In this document: positions 13,746 to 20,290 of the stretch, piece after piece
How the letters are laid out: the number at the start of each line of letters is the position of its first letter
How positions within the stretch are numbered: position 1 is the first letter of the stretch
The notes under the pieces: generated by a model
What the model was told of the DNA's origin: nothing
Database searches by the model: none
What the model saw: only the letters and a program-made list of their open reading frames with translations
Assembly: GCA_024743015.1 (NCBI GenBank)
Contig: JANSXJ010000013.1
Location: forward strand, 1-20,290
Direction of reading: 5' to 3'
Origin: Hyphomonas sp.
GTDB lineage: Bacteria; Pseudomonadota; Alphaproteobacteria; Caulobacterales; Hyphomonadaceae
DNA length: 20,290 nt
Program-made: the position numbers and the translations under genes

Positions 13746-14474
13746 ATGTCTCGAACCGTGTTCTTGCTCGCCGCGAGCAGCCTTGTCCTGGCGGCGTGCC
13801 AGCCTGCCGAAGATGCCGCCACTGCGCTCGAAGCCGAAACACCACCAGTCGTTGAACAACCGGCAGAGGTGGAAGAGGTTTCGGTTCCCGCTGAGGACAC
13901 AACGATAGAAACCGCGGAAGTGCAGGAGCCCAACGAAGAGAGCGGTGAGCACGAGGGCGACGACCACGACGATCACGATGAACACGATGATCATGCCGAT
14001 GACGAGCATGCCGACCATGACGAAGACGAGCATGCGCACGGCGATGAGCACGATCACGACCATGGCGATGCTGGCGGCGAAGCGCATGTGCATGGCCTCT
14101 CTGAACTCGCTGCCAGCCTGGACGCATCGACCCTGAGCGTCAGTATCGAAGGTGCTTTGGCAAACTTCGACCTGGACGAGTCTCTGCGGACGCTGGACGA
14201 TGCCACCCCATACACGGATGGTATCGTTGAGATTATTGGCGGCGACTGCGCGCGCGATCGTGCCGATGCCAGCATCCGTGCGATTGGGGATCACGGCAAT
14301 CTCATGATCGACCTGACTTATACCTGCGCCGCCCCTGACAGCATTGAAGGTATCGAAGTTACCGGCTTCCAGGGTTTTGCGGGATTTGAGGAAGTGAATG
14401 CCGTTTACCTGACTGACGCCGGACAGTCGGCCGAAACCTTGACCGTAGATAACACCCGCCTAGACATCGATTAG
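13746..14474 (+). CDS. zrgA: ZrgA-like (DUF2796) zinc-uptake lipoprotein with His/Asp-rich tract
   Basis: A 242-residue lipoprotein. The signal peptide ends in the lipobox LAAC with Cys18 lipidated. A Pro/Glu-rich linker follows (20-68), then an extremely acidic tract with 14 histidines between residues 69 and 116. The DUF2796 core starts at HVHGLSELA (114-122) and contains SVSIEGALANFDLDE and two conserved-looking cysteines (168, 194). In Vibrio cholerae the DUF2796 protein ZrgA works with an ABC ATPase and permease in zinc uptake. The His tract should bind zinc in the periplasm. The ATG at 13746 has GGAG 6 bases upstream; the open frame upstream reaches into the ZIP gene and is not coding. 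The stop is followed immediately (0 bases) by the ATPase start. The divergent promoter has the Zur-like site. Confidence 0.9.
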   Translation: MSRTVFLLAASSLVLAACQPAEDAATALEAETPPVVEQPAEVEEVSVPAEDTTIETAEVQEPNEESGEHEGDDHDDHDEHDDHADDEHADHDEDEHAHGDEHDHDHGDAGGEAHVHGLSELAASLDASTLSVSIEGALANFDLDESLRTLDDATPYTDGIVEIIGGDCARDRADASIRAIGDHGNLMIDLTYTCAAPDSIEGIEVTGFQGFAGFEEVNAVYLTDAGQSAETLTVDNTRLDID

Positions 14475-15185
14475 ATGACTGCTCCAATTGTTCGTATCAC
14501 TGACCTGCGATTTTCCTGGCCAGGCCAGCCGCCTTTGCTTGAAGTCAGCACGTTCCAGCTGAATGCTGGCGAGCGACTGTTTCTGCGGGGGGCCAGCGGC
14601 TCCGGAAAATCGACTCTGCTCGGCTTGATTGCAGGCGTTCTGGAAGCCGACCATGGTGAGATTTCGGTCCTCGACCAGGACATGACCCGCCTCTCGGGCA
14701 GCCAGCGCGATCAGGTCCGCGCAGACCATCTCGGCGTGATATTCCAGCTGTTCAATCTGGTTCCGTACTTGTCCGTCGTGCAGAACGTCATCCTGCCTTG
14801 CCGCTTCTCCAGACGACGACAGAGCGAAGTCGCTGCTGCGGGCGGAGCGGATCAGGAAGCCAAGCGCTTGTTGGCGCAACTCGGCCTTGATGACCCCGAA
14901 CTGCTCGCCCGGAAGGTCACTGATCTGTCCGTCGGGCAGCAGCAGCGCGTGGCGGCGGCGCGCGCCTTGATCGGAAATCCCGCGCTGATCATTGCCGATG
15001 AACCGACCTCGGCGTTAGACGCAGATACGCGCGACCGTTTTATCGACTTGCTCAGCCGGGAAGCGCAGAAGACCAATGCCGCCTTGCTGTTTGTCAGTCA
15101 TGATGGCGGGCTCGCATCGCTCTTCGACCGGGCCCTGGATCTGTCTGAGATCAACGCGTCAGCGCAATTGGCAGGAGCGGTCTGA
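14475..15185 (+). CDS. ABC transporter ATP-binding protein (ZrgB/LolD-like)
   Basis: A 236-residue ABC ATPase of the LolD/MacB class. Walker A is GASGSGKST (39-47), the Q-loop Gln91 lies in IFQLFNLVPYLSV, the signature is LSVGQQQR (151-158), Walker B is LIIADEP with Glu176 as catalytic base, and the switch His is His209 in SHD. All nucleotide-binding elements are intact. It begins directly at the base after the ZrgA-like stop and overlaps the permease start by one base (TGATG), so the three proteins are translationally coupled. The partner permease is of the FtsX type, so this pair probably works as a mechanotransmission ABC complex rather than as a classical ZnuC-type importer motor. Confidence 0.95.
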   Translation: MTAPIVRITDLRFSWPGQPPLLEVSTFQLNAGERLFLRGASGSGKSTLLGLIAGVLEADHGEISVLDQDMTRLSGSQRDQVRADHLGVIFQLFNLVPYLSVVQNVILPCRFSRRRQSEVAAAGGADQEAKRLLAQLGLDDPELLARKVTDLSVGQQQRVAAARALIGNPALIIADEPTSALDADTRDRFIDLLSREAQKTNAALLFVSHDGGLASLFDRALDLSEINASAQLAGAV

Positions 15186-16453
15186 TGGGTGTTTCGATTT
15201 TTGGCCTGGCGTGGCGCAGCTTGATGAATCGCAAAGTCTCAGCCTTGCTGACAGTCTTCGCAATTGCTCTGTCGGTGGCCTTATTCCTAGGCGTCGAAAA
15301 AGCCAGGAATGCTGCTAAATCCGGGTTCGATAACACCATTTCCGGTACCGACCTCATTGTCGGGGCACCATCGGGGCAAGTTAATCTATTGCTCTACTCT
15401 GTTTTCAGGTTGGGCAATGCGACCGCAGAGATTTCGTGGGAGGCATTTGAGAATCTTGACGCCCGCGATGATGTCGCGTGGACCGTCCCGATTTCTCTCG
15501 GCGACAGCCATCGGGGCTTTCGCGTTCTGGGCACGAATCTGAACTATTTTGAGCACTATAAGTACGGTCAGAAACAAGCGCTGGCCTTCGCTGAAGGGCA
15601 GGAGTTTGATGACCTGTTCGACGCCGTTATTGGCGCTGACGTCGCCAGAACGCTTAACTATGATCTCGGAACCCCATTGGTGATCACGCATGGTCTTGGC
15701 GCCGGGGGGCTCAGCGACCACGAAAACAGGCCTTTTCGCGTCACCGGCATCCTGCGCCCGACCGGCACCCCGGTGGATCAGACCATCCACATCTCATTGG
15801 AAGCGATGACCGCGATTCACGTCGGATGGGAAAGTGGGACGAAGAATCCGCTCGCCGACACCCTGACGGAAGACACGATAAGAAGCTTCGACCTGACACC
15901 GCGCACGGTGACGGCAGCTTTTGTCGGATTGGAGAACCGCGCGACAGTGCTGCGAACGCGGCGCGACATTAATACCAATCGATCGGAACCGCTGCTCGCC
16001 ATCATTCCGGGTCAGGCACTGGCTGAACTCTGGCAGGTAATGAGCACCGCAGAGCGTGTCTTGCTGGCGATTTCGGCCTTCGTCATCGCAGTTGGTCTCG
16101 TCTCGATTTTGACGAGCATTCTGACCAGCCTCAATGAACGGCGGCGAGAAATGTCGATCTTGCGCGCAACCGGCGCTCGCCCTGCGCACATCTTCACGCT
16201 TCTGATTGCCGAGGCGACATTCCTCGGCTTGATCGGAGCCGTTCTGGGTGCCTTGCTCATTCAGCTCATTTTCGCAATCGCCGCGCCGATCCTGTCCGCG
16301 CAGTACGGCGTTGCCCTTATGGGCACCGGGCCCGGCCTGGTCGATATCTATACGATAGGGGCGGTCACATTTGCGGCCCTATTCCTTGGTATCTGGCCCG
16401 CAATGACCGCGCTGCGTCGATCACTCGCCGATGGTCTGACTGTGAAAGTCTGA
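15185..16453 (+). CDS. ABC transporter permease, MacB/FtsX type (ZrgC-like)
   Basis: A 422-residue inner-membrane permease. One membrane helix lies near the N-terminus (about 19-37), then a large periplasmic domain (about 40-285), then three helices (about 291-315, 338-368, 387-410). This is the MacB/LolC topology. The cytoplasmic loop ERRREMSILRATGARPAHIF (318-337) is the FtsX-family coupling motif contacting the ATPase. The periplasmic domain has several histidines (for example at 169, 179, 202 and 212), which might meet a metal, but this is speculation. With the ATPase and the ZrgA-like lipoprotein it forms the core of a zinc-uptake system; how a four-helix permease of this class would import zinc is not established. 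Start and coupling are well defined. Confidence 0.93.
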   Translation: MGVSIFGLAWRSLMNRKVSALLTVFAIALSVALFLGVEKARNAAKSGFDNTISGTDLIVGAPSGQVNLLLYSVFRLGNATAEISWEAFENLDARDDVAWTVPISLGDSHRGFRVLGTNLNYFEHYKYGQKQALAFAEGQEFDDLFDAVIGADVARTLNYDLGTPLVITHGLGAGGLSDHENRPFRVTGILRPTGTPVDQTIHISLEAMTAIHVGWESGTKNPLADTLTEDTIRSFDLTPRTVTAAFVGLENRATVLRTRRDINTNRSEPLLAIIPGQALAELWQVMSTAERVLLAISAFVIAVGLVSILTSILTSLNERRREMSILRATGARPAHIFTLLIAEATFLGLIGAVLGALLIQLIFAIAAPILSAQYGVALMGTGPGLVDIYTIGAVTFAALFLGIWPAMTALRRSLADGLTVKV

Positions 16454-16508
16454 TCACAAGCGCGCCATGGGACTAGTCGAAACCGGGTTTCGCACATAGG
16501 TAGAAGGC

Positions 16509-17195
16509 ATGATGAAACAGATTTTGATCTCCTCCGCAGCGTTCGTCATTCTGGCCGCATGCGGTGAAGCGGTGACCGCGGATACGCCAGCTCCAGAAGA
16601 CGCAACTCTGATTGAAGCGCAAGCAGACAATAATGAGCCGCAAGTGGGTGACCGCATCCCCGAGCCAAGCGACAATCTGGATGACAGCAATCGCCTGGCC
16701 GCCGCTGGAGCTGCGGCAAATGCCGCTGCTGCACGCGGATATCGCGAGATCGGCTGGGAAGAGCTGATGCCGGAAGGCGAAGAAGAGCGTCTCGCGCAGC
16801 TCTATCAGCAGCAAATGGCGATGCTCTATTCCGGCGGTCCGATTGCCGAAGGCTCGGCGGCGGATGCGATGATCCAGATCGGAACATTCAACACGGTCAA
16901 GGAGCTCAACGAAACCAAGATTCGTATTCCCGGCTATACCGTTCCATTTGAATATGGCGCGAATGCAGAGATCACCGAATTCCTGCTGGTACCTTATTAT
17001 GGCGCTTGCCTCCACGCCCCGCCGCCACCGCCGAACCAGACTGTGTTCGCGATGACGGAAGAGCCGATCAAGCTCCGTGATCTGGCCCAGGCCGTCTGGA
17101 TCGAAGGCACCATGTACACGCAGACGCAAGAGTCCGAGCTCGCCGACGCTGCTTACACGATCCGTGTCGATAAGGTTGAAATCTACGAGTATTAG
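16509..17195 (+). CDS. DUF3299 lipoprotein (ZrgD-like)
   Basis: A 228-residue lipoprotein with lipobox LAAC at residues 15-18. An Ala-rich linker precedes the DUF3299 domain, which begins with REIGWEELMP (79-88) and contains KIRIPGYTVPFEY (137-149) and the very characteristic VPYYGACLHAPPPPPNQ (161-177), with Cys167 and His169 as possible metal ligands, then VWIEGTM. DUF3299 proteins are encoded with DUF2796 and ABC genes in Vibrio zinc-uptake loci, which supports a role here. It lies 55 bases after the permease; that gap has a small hairpin CGAAAC-CGG-GTTTCG (16478-16492). AGAAGG precedes two consecutive ATG codons (16509 and 16512); the second has the better spacing. It probably ends the plus-strand transcript. 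Confidence 0.9.
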   Translation: MMKQILISSAAFVILAACGEAVTADTPAPEDATLIEAQADNNEPQVGDRIPEPSDNLDDSNRLAAAGAAANAAAARGYREIGWEELMPEGEEERLAQLYQQQMAMLYSGGPIAEGSAADAMIQIGTFNTVKELNETKIRIPGYTVPFEYGANAEITEFLLVPYYGACLHAPPPPPNQTVFAMTEEPIKLRDLAQAVWIEGTMYTQTQESELADAAYTIRVDKVEIYEY

Positions 17196-17282
17196 GCTAG
17201 GCAGCCGCGGCTCCCTGCCCCATGGTCGGAATGGGTAAGACGCCCTAGATCAACGCCGAAGTAATCAAAAAAGGCGCACGCT

Positions 17283-17492
17283 ATGGCCTCTGCACTTACC
17301 GTCGGTCTCTACATCGCGATCGGAATTCTCGTCATTATCCTCGGCTGGGGACTTGTGAACCTGACCCGCACCGATGACGGACAACGCAGCCGCTCCAATC
17401 AGTTGATGCGCATGCGCGTTATTGTTCAGGCCGTGGTGATCGGGATACTCGTTCTGCTCGGGATCGTGGTTGGCTCCATCAAGCTGTTCTGA
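17283..17492 (+). CDS. Small twin-transmembrane protein with HIG1-like domain
   Basis: A 69-residue protein with two hydrophobic helices (about residues 5-25 and 46-66) joined by a basic loop. SNQLMRMRVIVQ (38-49) resembles the HIG1 motif with alternating Arg and a terminal Gln. HIG1-type proteins are associated with respiratory complexes, especially cytochrome oxidase, in mitochondria and alphaproteobacteria. In alphaproteobacteria this twin-membrane protein often precedes the cobalamin adenosyltransferase gene, as here (6-base gap). The exact role is unknown. The ribosome binding site is an AAGG about 10 bases upstream. The 87-base gap before it holds an AGCCGCGGCT palindrome but no T-run, so termination of the zinc operon there is unclear. 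Confidence 0.85.
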   Translation: MASALTVGLYIAIGILVIILGWGLVNLTRTDDGQRSRSNQLMRMRVIVQAVVIGILVLLGIVVGSIKLF

Positions 17493-17498
17493 CGCACC

Positions 17499-18071
17499 AT
17501 GGTCAAACTCGACAAAATCTACACCAAGGCCGGAGATTCCGGGAAAACCCGGCTTTCAACAGGCGAGCCGGTGGACAAGTGGCACCCGCGCGTCACCGCC
17601 TATGGCACCGTCGATGAAACCAATGCCGCGCTTGGTGTGGCCGCTCTTCATGCCGATGGCGAGATGCTGACCGCGATCCGGCGTATCCAGAACGATCTTT
17701 TTGACCTCGGCGCCGACCTCGCGACACCTGATCGCGGCAAGAAGCTGGAATGGGAACCGCTGCGGATCGTCGCCGCGCAAGTCACGCGTCTTGAGACCGA
17801 GATTGACACTATGAATGAGGCCATTGCGCCTTTGGATAGCTTCATTCTGCCAGGCGGGAGCGCGCTGGCCGCTCAACTCCATGTCGCACGAACACTCTGC
17901 CGCCGCGCCGAACGGCAGATTGCAGAGCTTTCGAGCCATGAGGGTGAAATCGTCAGCCCGGAAGCGCTGGCCTATGCGAACCGCCTATCCGACTGGCTGT
18001 TCGTGGCCGGGCGCGCCGCAAACAATAATGGCGTCGATGACATCAAGTGGGTTCCCGGCGCCAATCGCTAA
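17499..18071 (+). CDS. PduO-type cob(I)alamin adenosyltransferase
   Basis: A 190-residue protein of the trimeric PduO/MMAB adenosyltransferase family, which transfers the adenosyl group of ATP to cob(I)alamin to make coenzyme B12. The ATP-binding N-terminus KIYTKAGDSGKTRL (6-19), RVTAYGTVDETNAALG (31-46), SFILPGGS (114-121) and RTLCRRAER (131-139) are all present, as is the C-terminal LSDWLFVAGRAANN. The length is normal. It follows the HIG1-like gene by 6 bases and is probably cotranscribed with it. Its TAA stop overlaps the TAG stop of convergent uvrC by 4 bases. No B12 biosynthesis or mutase gene is in the window. Confidence 0.95.
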   Translation: MVKLDKIYTKAGDSGKTRLSTGEPVDKWHPRVTAYGTVDETNAALGVAALHADGEMLTAIRRIQNDLFDLGADLATPDRGKKLEWEPLRIVAAQVTRLETEIDTMNEAIAPLDSFILPGGSALAAQLHVARTLCRRAERQIAELSSHEGEIVSPEALAYANRLSDWLFVAGRAANNNGVDDIKWVPGANR

Positions 18072-19942
18072 CCGCTATTGAAGTGACCATAGATGCGTTC
18101 CGCGAGCGCAGCAGAAACGCCCTCCACTTCCTTCAAGTCCGCGAGCTTGGCCTGTGACACCCCTTTGGCCGATCCAAAATACTGGAGCAAAGCCTTCTTG
18201 CGGGCCGGACCAATTCCGCCAATCTCATCAAGTGGGTTCTTCTTGATATCGGCGCTGCGCTTGGCCCGATGCGCCCCGATCGCCCAACGGTGTGCTTCAT
18301 CGCGAAGGCGCTGCAAATAGTAAAGAACCGGCGCGTTCTCAGGCAATCGGAACGGCGCGCGCCCGGGTTGGAAGAATTGTTCCCGGCCCGCGTTTCGTTC
18401 CACACCTTTGGCGATAGAAACCAGATTTACATCGGAGGGAGAGAGACCCAGTTCACCAATTGCTTCAATCACACTACTTAACTGACCCAGCCCGCCATCG
18501 ATCAAAACCAGATCCGGCCAGTTCACGCCATTGCCTTCTTCGCGTTCTTTCAATGCGCGAGAGAATCGCCGCCGCATCACTTCGCGCATCATGCCGTAAT
18601 CGTCGCCAGGTTCGAGGGTTTTGTCCTTGATATTGAACTTCCGGTACTGACCCTTCTCGAACCCGTCGGGTCCCGCAACGACCATACCGCCTACCATATT
18701 CGAACCCTGGATATGCGAGTTGTCATAGACCTCGATCCGCTGCGGCGGCGTGTCGAGGTCGAACGCTTTGGCGACTTCCTTCAGCAACCTCGCCTGGCTG
18801 GCGCTTTCGGCGAGTTTTCGGTTGAGGGCTTCGGCAGCATTGCGGCTGGCTTGCTCGACCAAAGCCCGCTTTTCACCGCGTTGCGGCGTTCGGATTTCTA
18901 CTTTCCGGTCGGCTTTGAGCGCCAGAGCATCTGCGATCAACGCGCTATCGGCCGGGTCGACGCTGGTAAAGATCAAACGCGGCGGTGGGCGCTTGTCATA
19001 GAACTGAACCAGGAAAGCAGCGAGAATGTCGGCCTCGGTCTCGCCCTTCTCATGCCGCGGGAAGTGAATACTGGCCCCCCAATTCTGACCCGCCCGAATG
19101 AAGAAGACCTGGACCGCGGATTGACCGCCCTCGAGGGCGATGGAGAAGATATCCGCCTCCTCGATACCGTCTGGATTTATGTCCTGCTGGGCACGCACAT
19201 GCGCCAATGCGCGAATTCGATCACGCAGCGCAGCGGCACGTTCAAACTCCATATCCGCAGCTGCCGTCTCCATCTCCGAGGCGAGGGCAGACTGCAAATC
19301 GGTTGCTTTCCCGCGCAGGAAATCAGCCGCCTGGTCTGCAAGGGCGCGGTAATCCTCTGCGCTGATCAGGTTCACGCACGGCGCGGAGCAGCGCTTGATC
19401 TGATGCAACATGCAAGGCCTTTGGCGGGTCGAATACACGCTGTCCTCGCAAGTCCGCAACAAAAACGCCTTTTGCAGCGTGTCGATCGTCCGCGTGACCG
19501 CACCGGCACTGGCGAATGGCCCGAAATAGTCTCCGCGGTCCTGTTTGGAACCGCGATATTTCAGAACCTGAGGCGCGTCATGATCCCGGCGGATCAGGAT
19601 GTATGGAAACGATTTGTCGTCGCGCAGCAAAATGTTGAAGCGCGGTTTCAGGGATTTGATCAGGCTCGCTTCGAGCAAAAGCGCTTCTGTCTCGCTCTCT
19701 GTGACCACAAACTCCATTCTCGCGGTCGCCATGATCATTGCGGCGATGCGCTGGGTATGGCCACCAATGCGCGTATAGGAAGAGACCCTCGCCTTCAGAC
19801 TCTTCGCCTTGCCGACATAGAGCACCGTTTCGTCTTCGCCGAACATGCGATAAACGCCGGGCTTCGCTGGAAGCCGGGACAAGTTGTCCTTGATGACATC
19901 AACGCCGCGTTTGCGCGCGGTGAGTTCCGGAGAATCGGGCAT
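18068..19942 (-). CDS. uvrC: Excinuclease ABC subunit C
   Basis: A 624-residue UvrC, full length. It makes the 3' and 5' incisions flanking DNA lesions recognised by UvrA-UvrB. The GIY-YIG nuclease domain is at about 24-105 (PGVYRMF and LYVGKAKSLKARV). Four cysteines at 165, 177, 185 and 189 have the same 12-8-4 spacing as the cluster-binding cysteines of E. coli UvrC. The UVR domain (AAADMEFERAAALRDRIR, 227-244) binds UvrB. The RNase H-like 5' nuclease domain includes EVYDNSHIQGSN with Asp407 and later VLIDGGLGQL. Two C-terminal helix-hairpin-helix motifs (IGGIGPARKKAL and VEGVSAALAERI) bind DNA. It starts at the ATG at 19942 with a weak ribosome binding site, 32 bases after an upstream gene on the same strand. 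Confidence 0.97.
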   Translation of the reverse strand: MPDSPELTARKRGVDVIKDNLSRLPAKPGVYRMFGEDETVLYVGKAKSLKARVSSYTRIGGHTQRIAAMIMATARMEFVVTESETEALLLEASLIKSLKPRFNILLRDDKSFPYILIRRDHDAPQVLKYRGSKQDRGDYFGPFASAGAVTRTIDTLQKAFLLRTCEDSVYSTRQRPCMLHQIKRCSAPCVNLISAEDYRALADQAADFLRGKATDLQSALASEMETAAADMEFERAAALRDRIRALAHVRAQQDINPDGIEEADIFSIALEGGQSAVQVFFIRAGQNWGASIHFPRHEKGETEADILAAFLVQFYDKRPPPRLIFTSVDPADSALIADALALKADRKVEIRTPQRGEKRALVEQASRNAAEALNRKLAESASQARLLKEVAKAFDLDTPPQRIEVYDNSHIQGSNMVGGMVVAGPDGFEKGQYRKFNIKDKTLEPGDDYGMMREVMRRRFSRALKEREEGNGVNWPDLVLIDGGLGQLSSVIEAIGELGLSPSDVNLVSIAKGVERNAGREQFFQPGRAPFRLPENAPVLYYLQRLRDEAHRWAIGAHRAKRSADIKKNPLDEIGGIGPARKKALLQYFGSAKGVSQAKLADLKEVEGVSAALAERIYGHFNSG

Positions 19943-19974
19943 GAGCCCAATTTAGGGGGCAAGCGCCCTAAAGC

Positions 19975-20290
19975 CTAGAGCTTGAACAGATTGCTATATG
20001 CGCCCGGCGAATAATCGAACAGGATATCCGCGCCGTATAGCACCATGCCGAGCAACACCATAGCGCCTACAAACTGACGGCCGATGCTGCCAGGATTGTA
20101 TTTGCGGCGCGCCCGAGCCACGATCAGGTAGATCAGAAACAAGATAAAGGCACACAGCGCGAACCCACGTTCGACATCCGTCAGATTTACAAAATAAGTG
20201 CGCACTTCGCCCACATAGAAGGTCGCTTCGGCAAGAAACCTGTCGAAGGCCTGCTGATATACGTCTGAAGTGACTTCACGAGTGAACCAC
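19975..20290 (-). CDS. C-terminal part of an unrecognised membrane protein, cut by the window edge
   Basis: The frame ending at the TAG at 19975 stays open to the right edge: 104 residues are visible and no stop occurs upstream. A GTG at 20214 would give a 79-residue protein, but the codons before it (WFTREVTSDVYQQAFDRFLAE and onward) look like genuine coding sequence, so I treat the gene as 5'-truncated. Two hydrophobic helices are present (GFALCAFILFLIYLIVA and FVGAMVLLGMVLYGADILF), separated by the basic loop RARRKYNPGSIGRQ. Family and function are unknown. It precedes uvrC by 32 bases on the same strand and may be cotranscribed. Confidence 0.65.
   Translation of the reverse strand, partial: WFTREVTSDVYQQAFDRFLAEATFYVGEVRTYFVNLTDVERGFALCAFILFLIYLIVARARRKYNPGSIGRQFVGAMVLLGMVLYGADILFDYSPGAYSNLFKL

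Noticed and set aside
13656..14294. 212-codon minus-strand frame opposite the ZrgA-like gene
   Set aside because: It is the reverse reading of the repetitive Asp/His codons, producing a hydrophobic Ile/Val/Met run. It is an artefact of low-complexity sequence.
18713..19978. 421-codon open frame on the plus strand opposite uvrC
   Set aside because: It lies entirely antisense to a well-supported uvrC, has low-quality basic composition and no recognisable domain. Long antisense frames are common opposite high-GC genes.

Overview
The window looks like an ordinary stretch of an alphaproteobacterial chromosome, most likely from the Hyphomonadaceae/Caulobacterales side. This is inferred from the high-GC coding sequence, the DUF4164-zapA pair divergent from transketolase, the HIG1-type protein next to a PduO-type cobalamin adenosyltransferase, and the protein sequences. 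I see no rRNA, tRNA, CRISPR array, phage gene, transposase or insertion sequence. Genes are packed tightly. The longest stretch without a gene is about 240 bases (6829-7068).

Layout. Positions 1-669 (minus) hold a NUDIX hydrolase followed by the start of a membrane protein cut by the window edge. Positions 751-4349 hold a patatin-like lipase (+), rsmD (-), tadA and a crotonase (+), and a TSUP permease (-). Positions 4518-6828 hold an ACAD11-like acyl-CoA dehydrogenase with a clear intrinsic terminator, then an exported cysteine-rich Sel1-repeat protein. Positions 6829-7068 are an AT-rich, structured intergenic region that may encode a small RNA on the minus strand. Positions 7069-9060 (minus) are a compact operon: DUF4164 protein, zapA, a GT2 glycosyltransferase and a Crp/Fnr regulator. 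Transketolase is transcribed away from it at 9172-11136.

Positions 11138-17195 are the most coherent unit and the most interesting. Two divergent gene groups flank a 129-base promoter region holding a strong match to a Zur (zinc uptake repressor) operator. To the left on the minus strand are a ZIP metal transporter with a His-rich tail, a HupE/UreJ-family membrane protein and an unrecognised exported protein. To the right on the plus strand are a ZrgA-like (DUF2796) lipoprotein with a 14-histidine acidic tract, an ABC ATPase, a MacB/FtsX-type ABC permease and a DUF3299 lipoprotein. The right arm matches the Vibrio Zrg zinc-uptake gene set. The whole looks like a zinc-scavenging island in which an ABC-type system, a ZIP carrier and a HupE-like protein share one control point.

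Positions 17283-20290 hold a HIG1-like small membrane protein, the cobalamin adenosyltransferase, uvrC, and the C-terminal end of a membrane protein that runs off the right edge. Four convergent gene pairs meet with stop codons overlapping by 4 bases or separated by 1 base, leaving no room for terminators between them.
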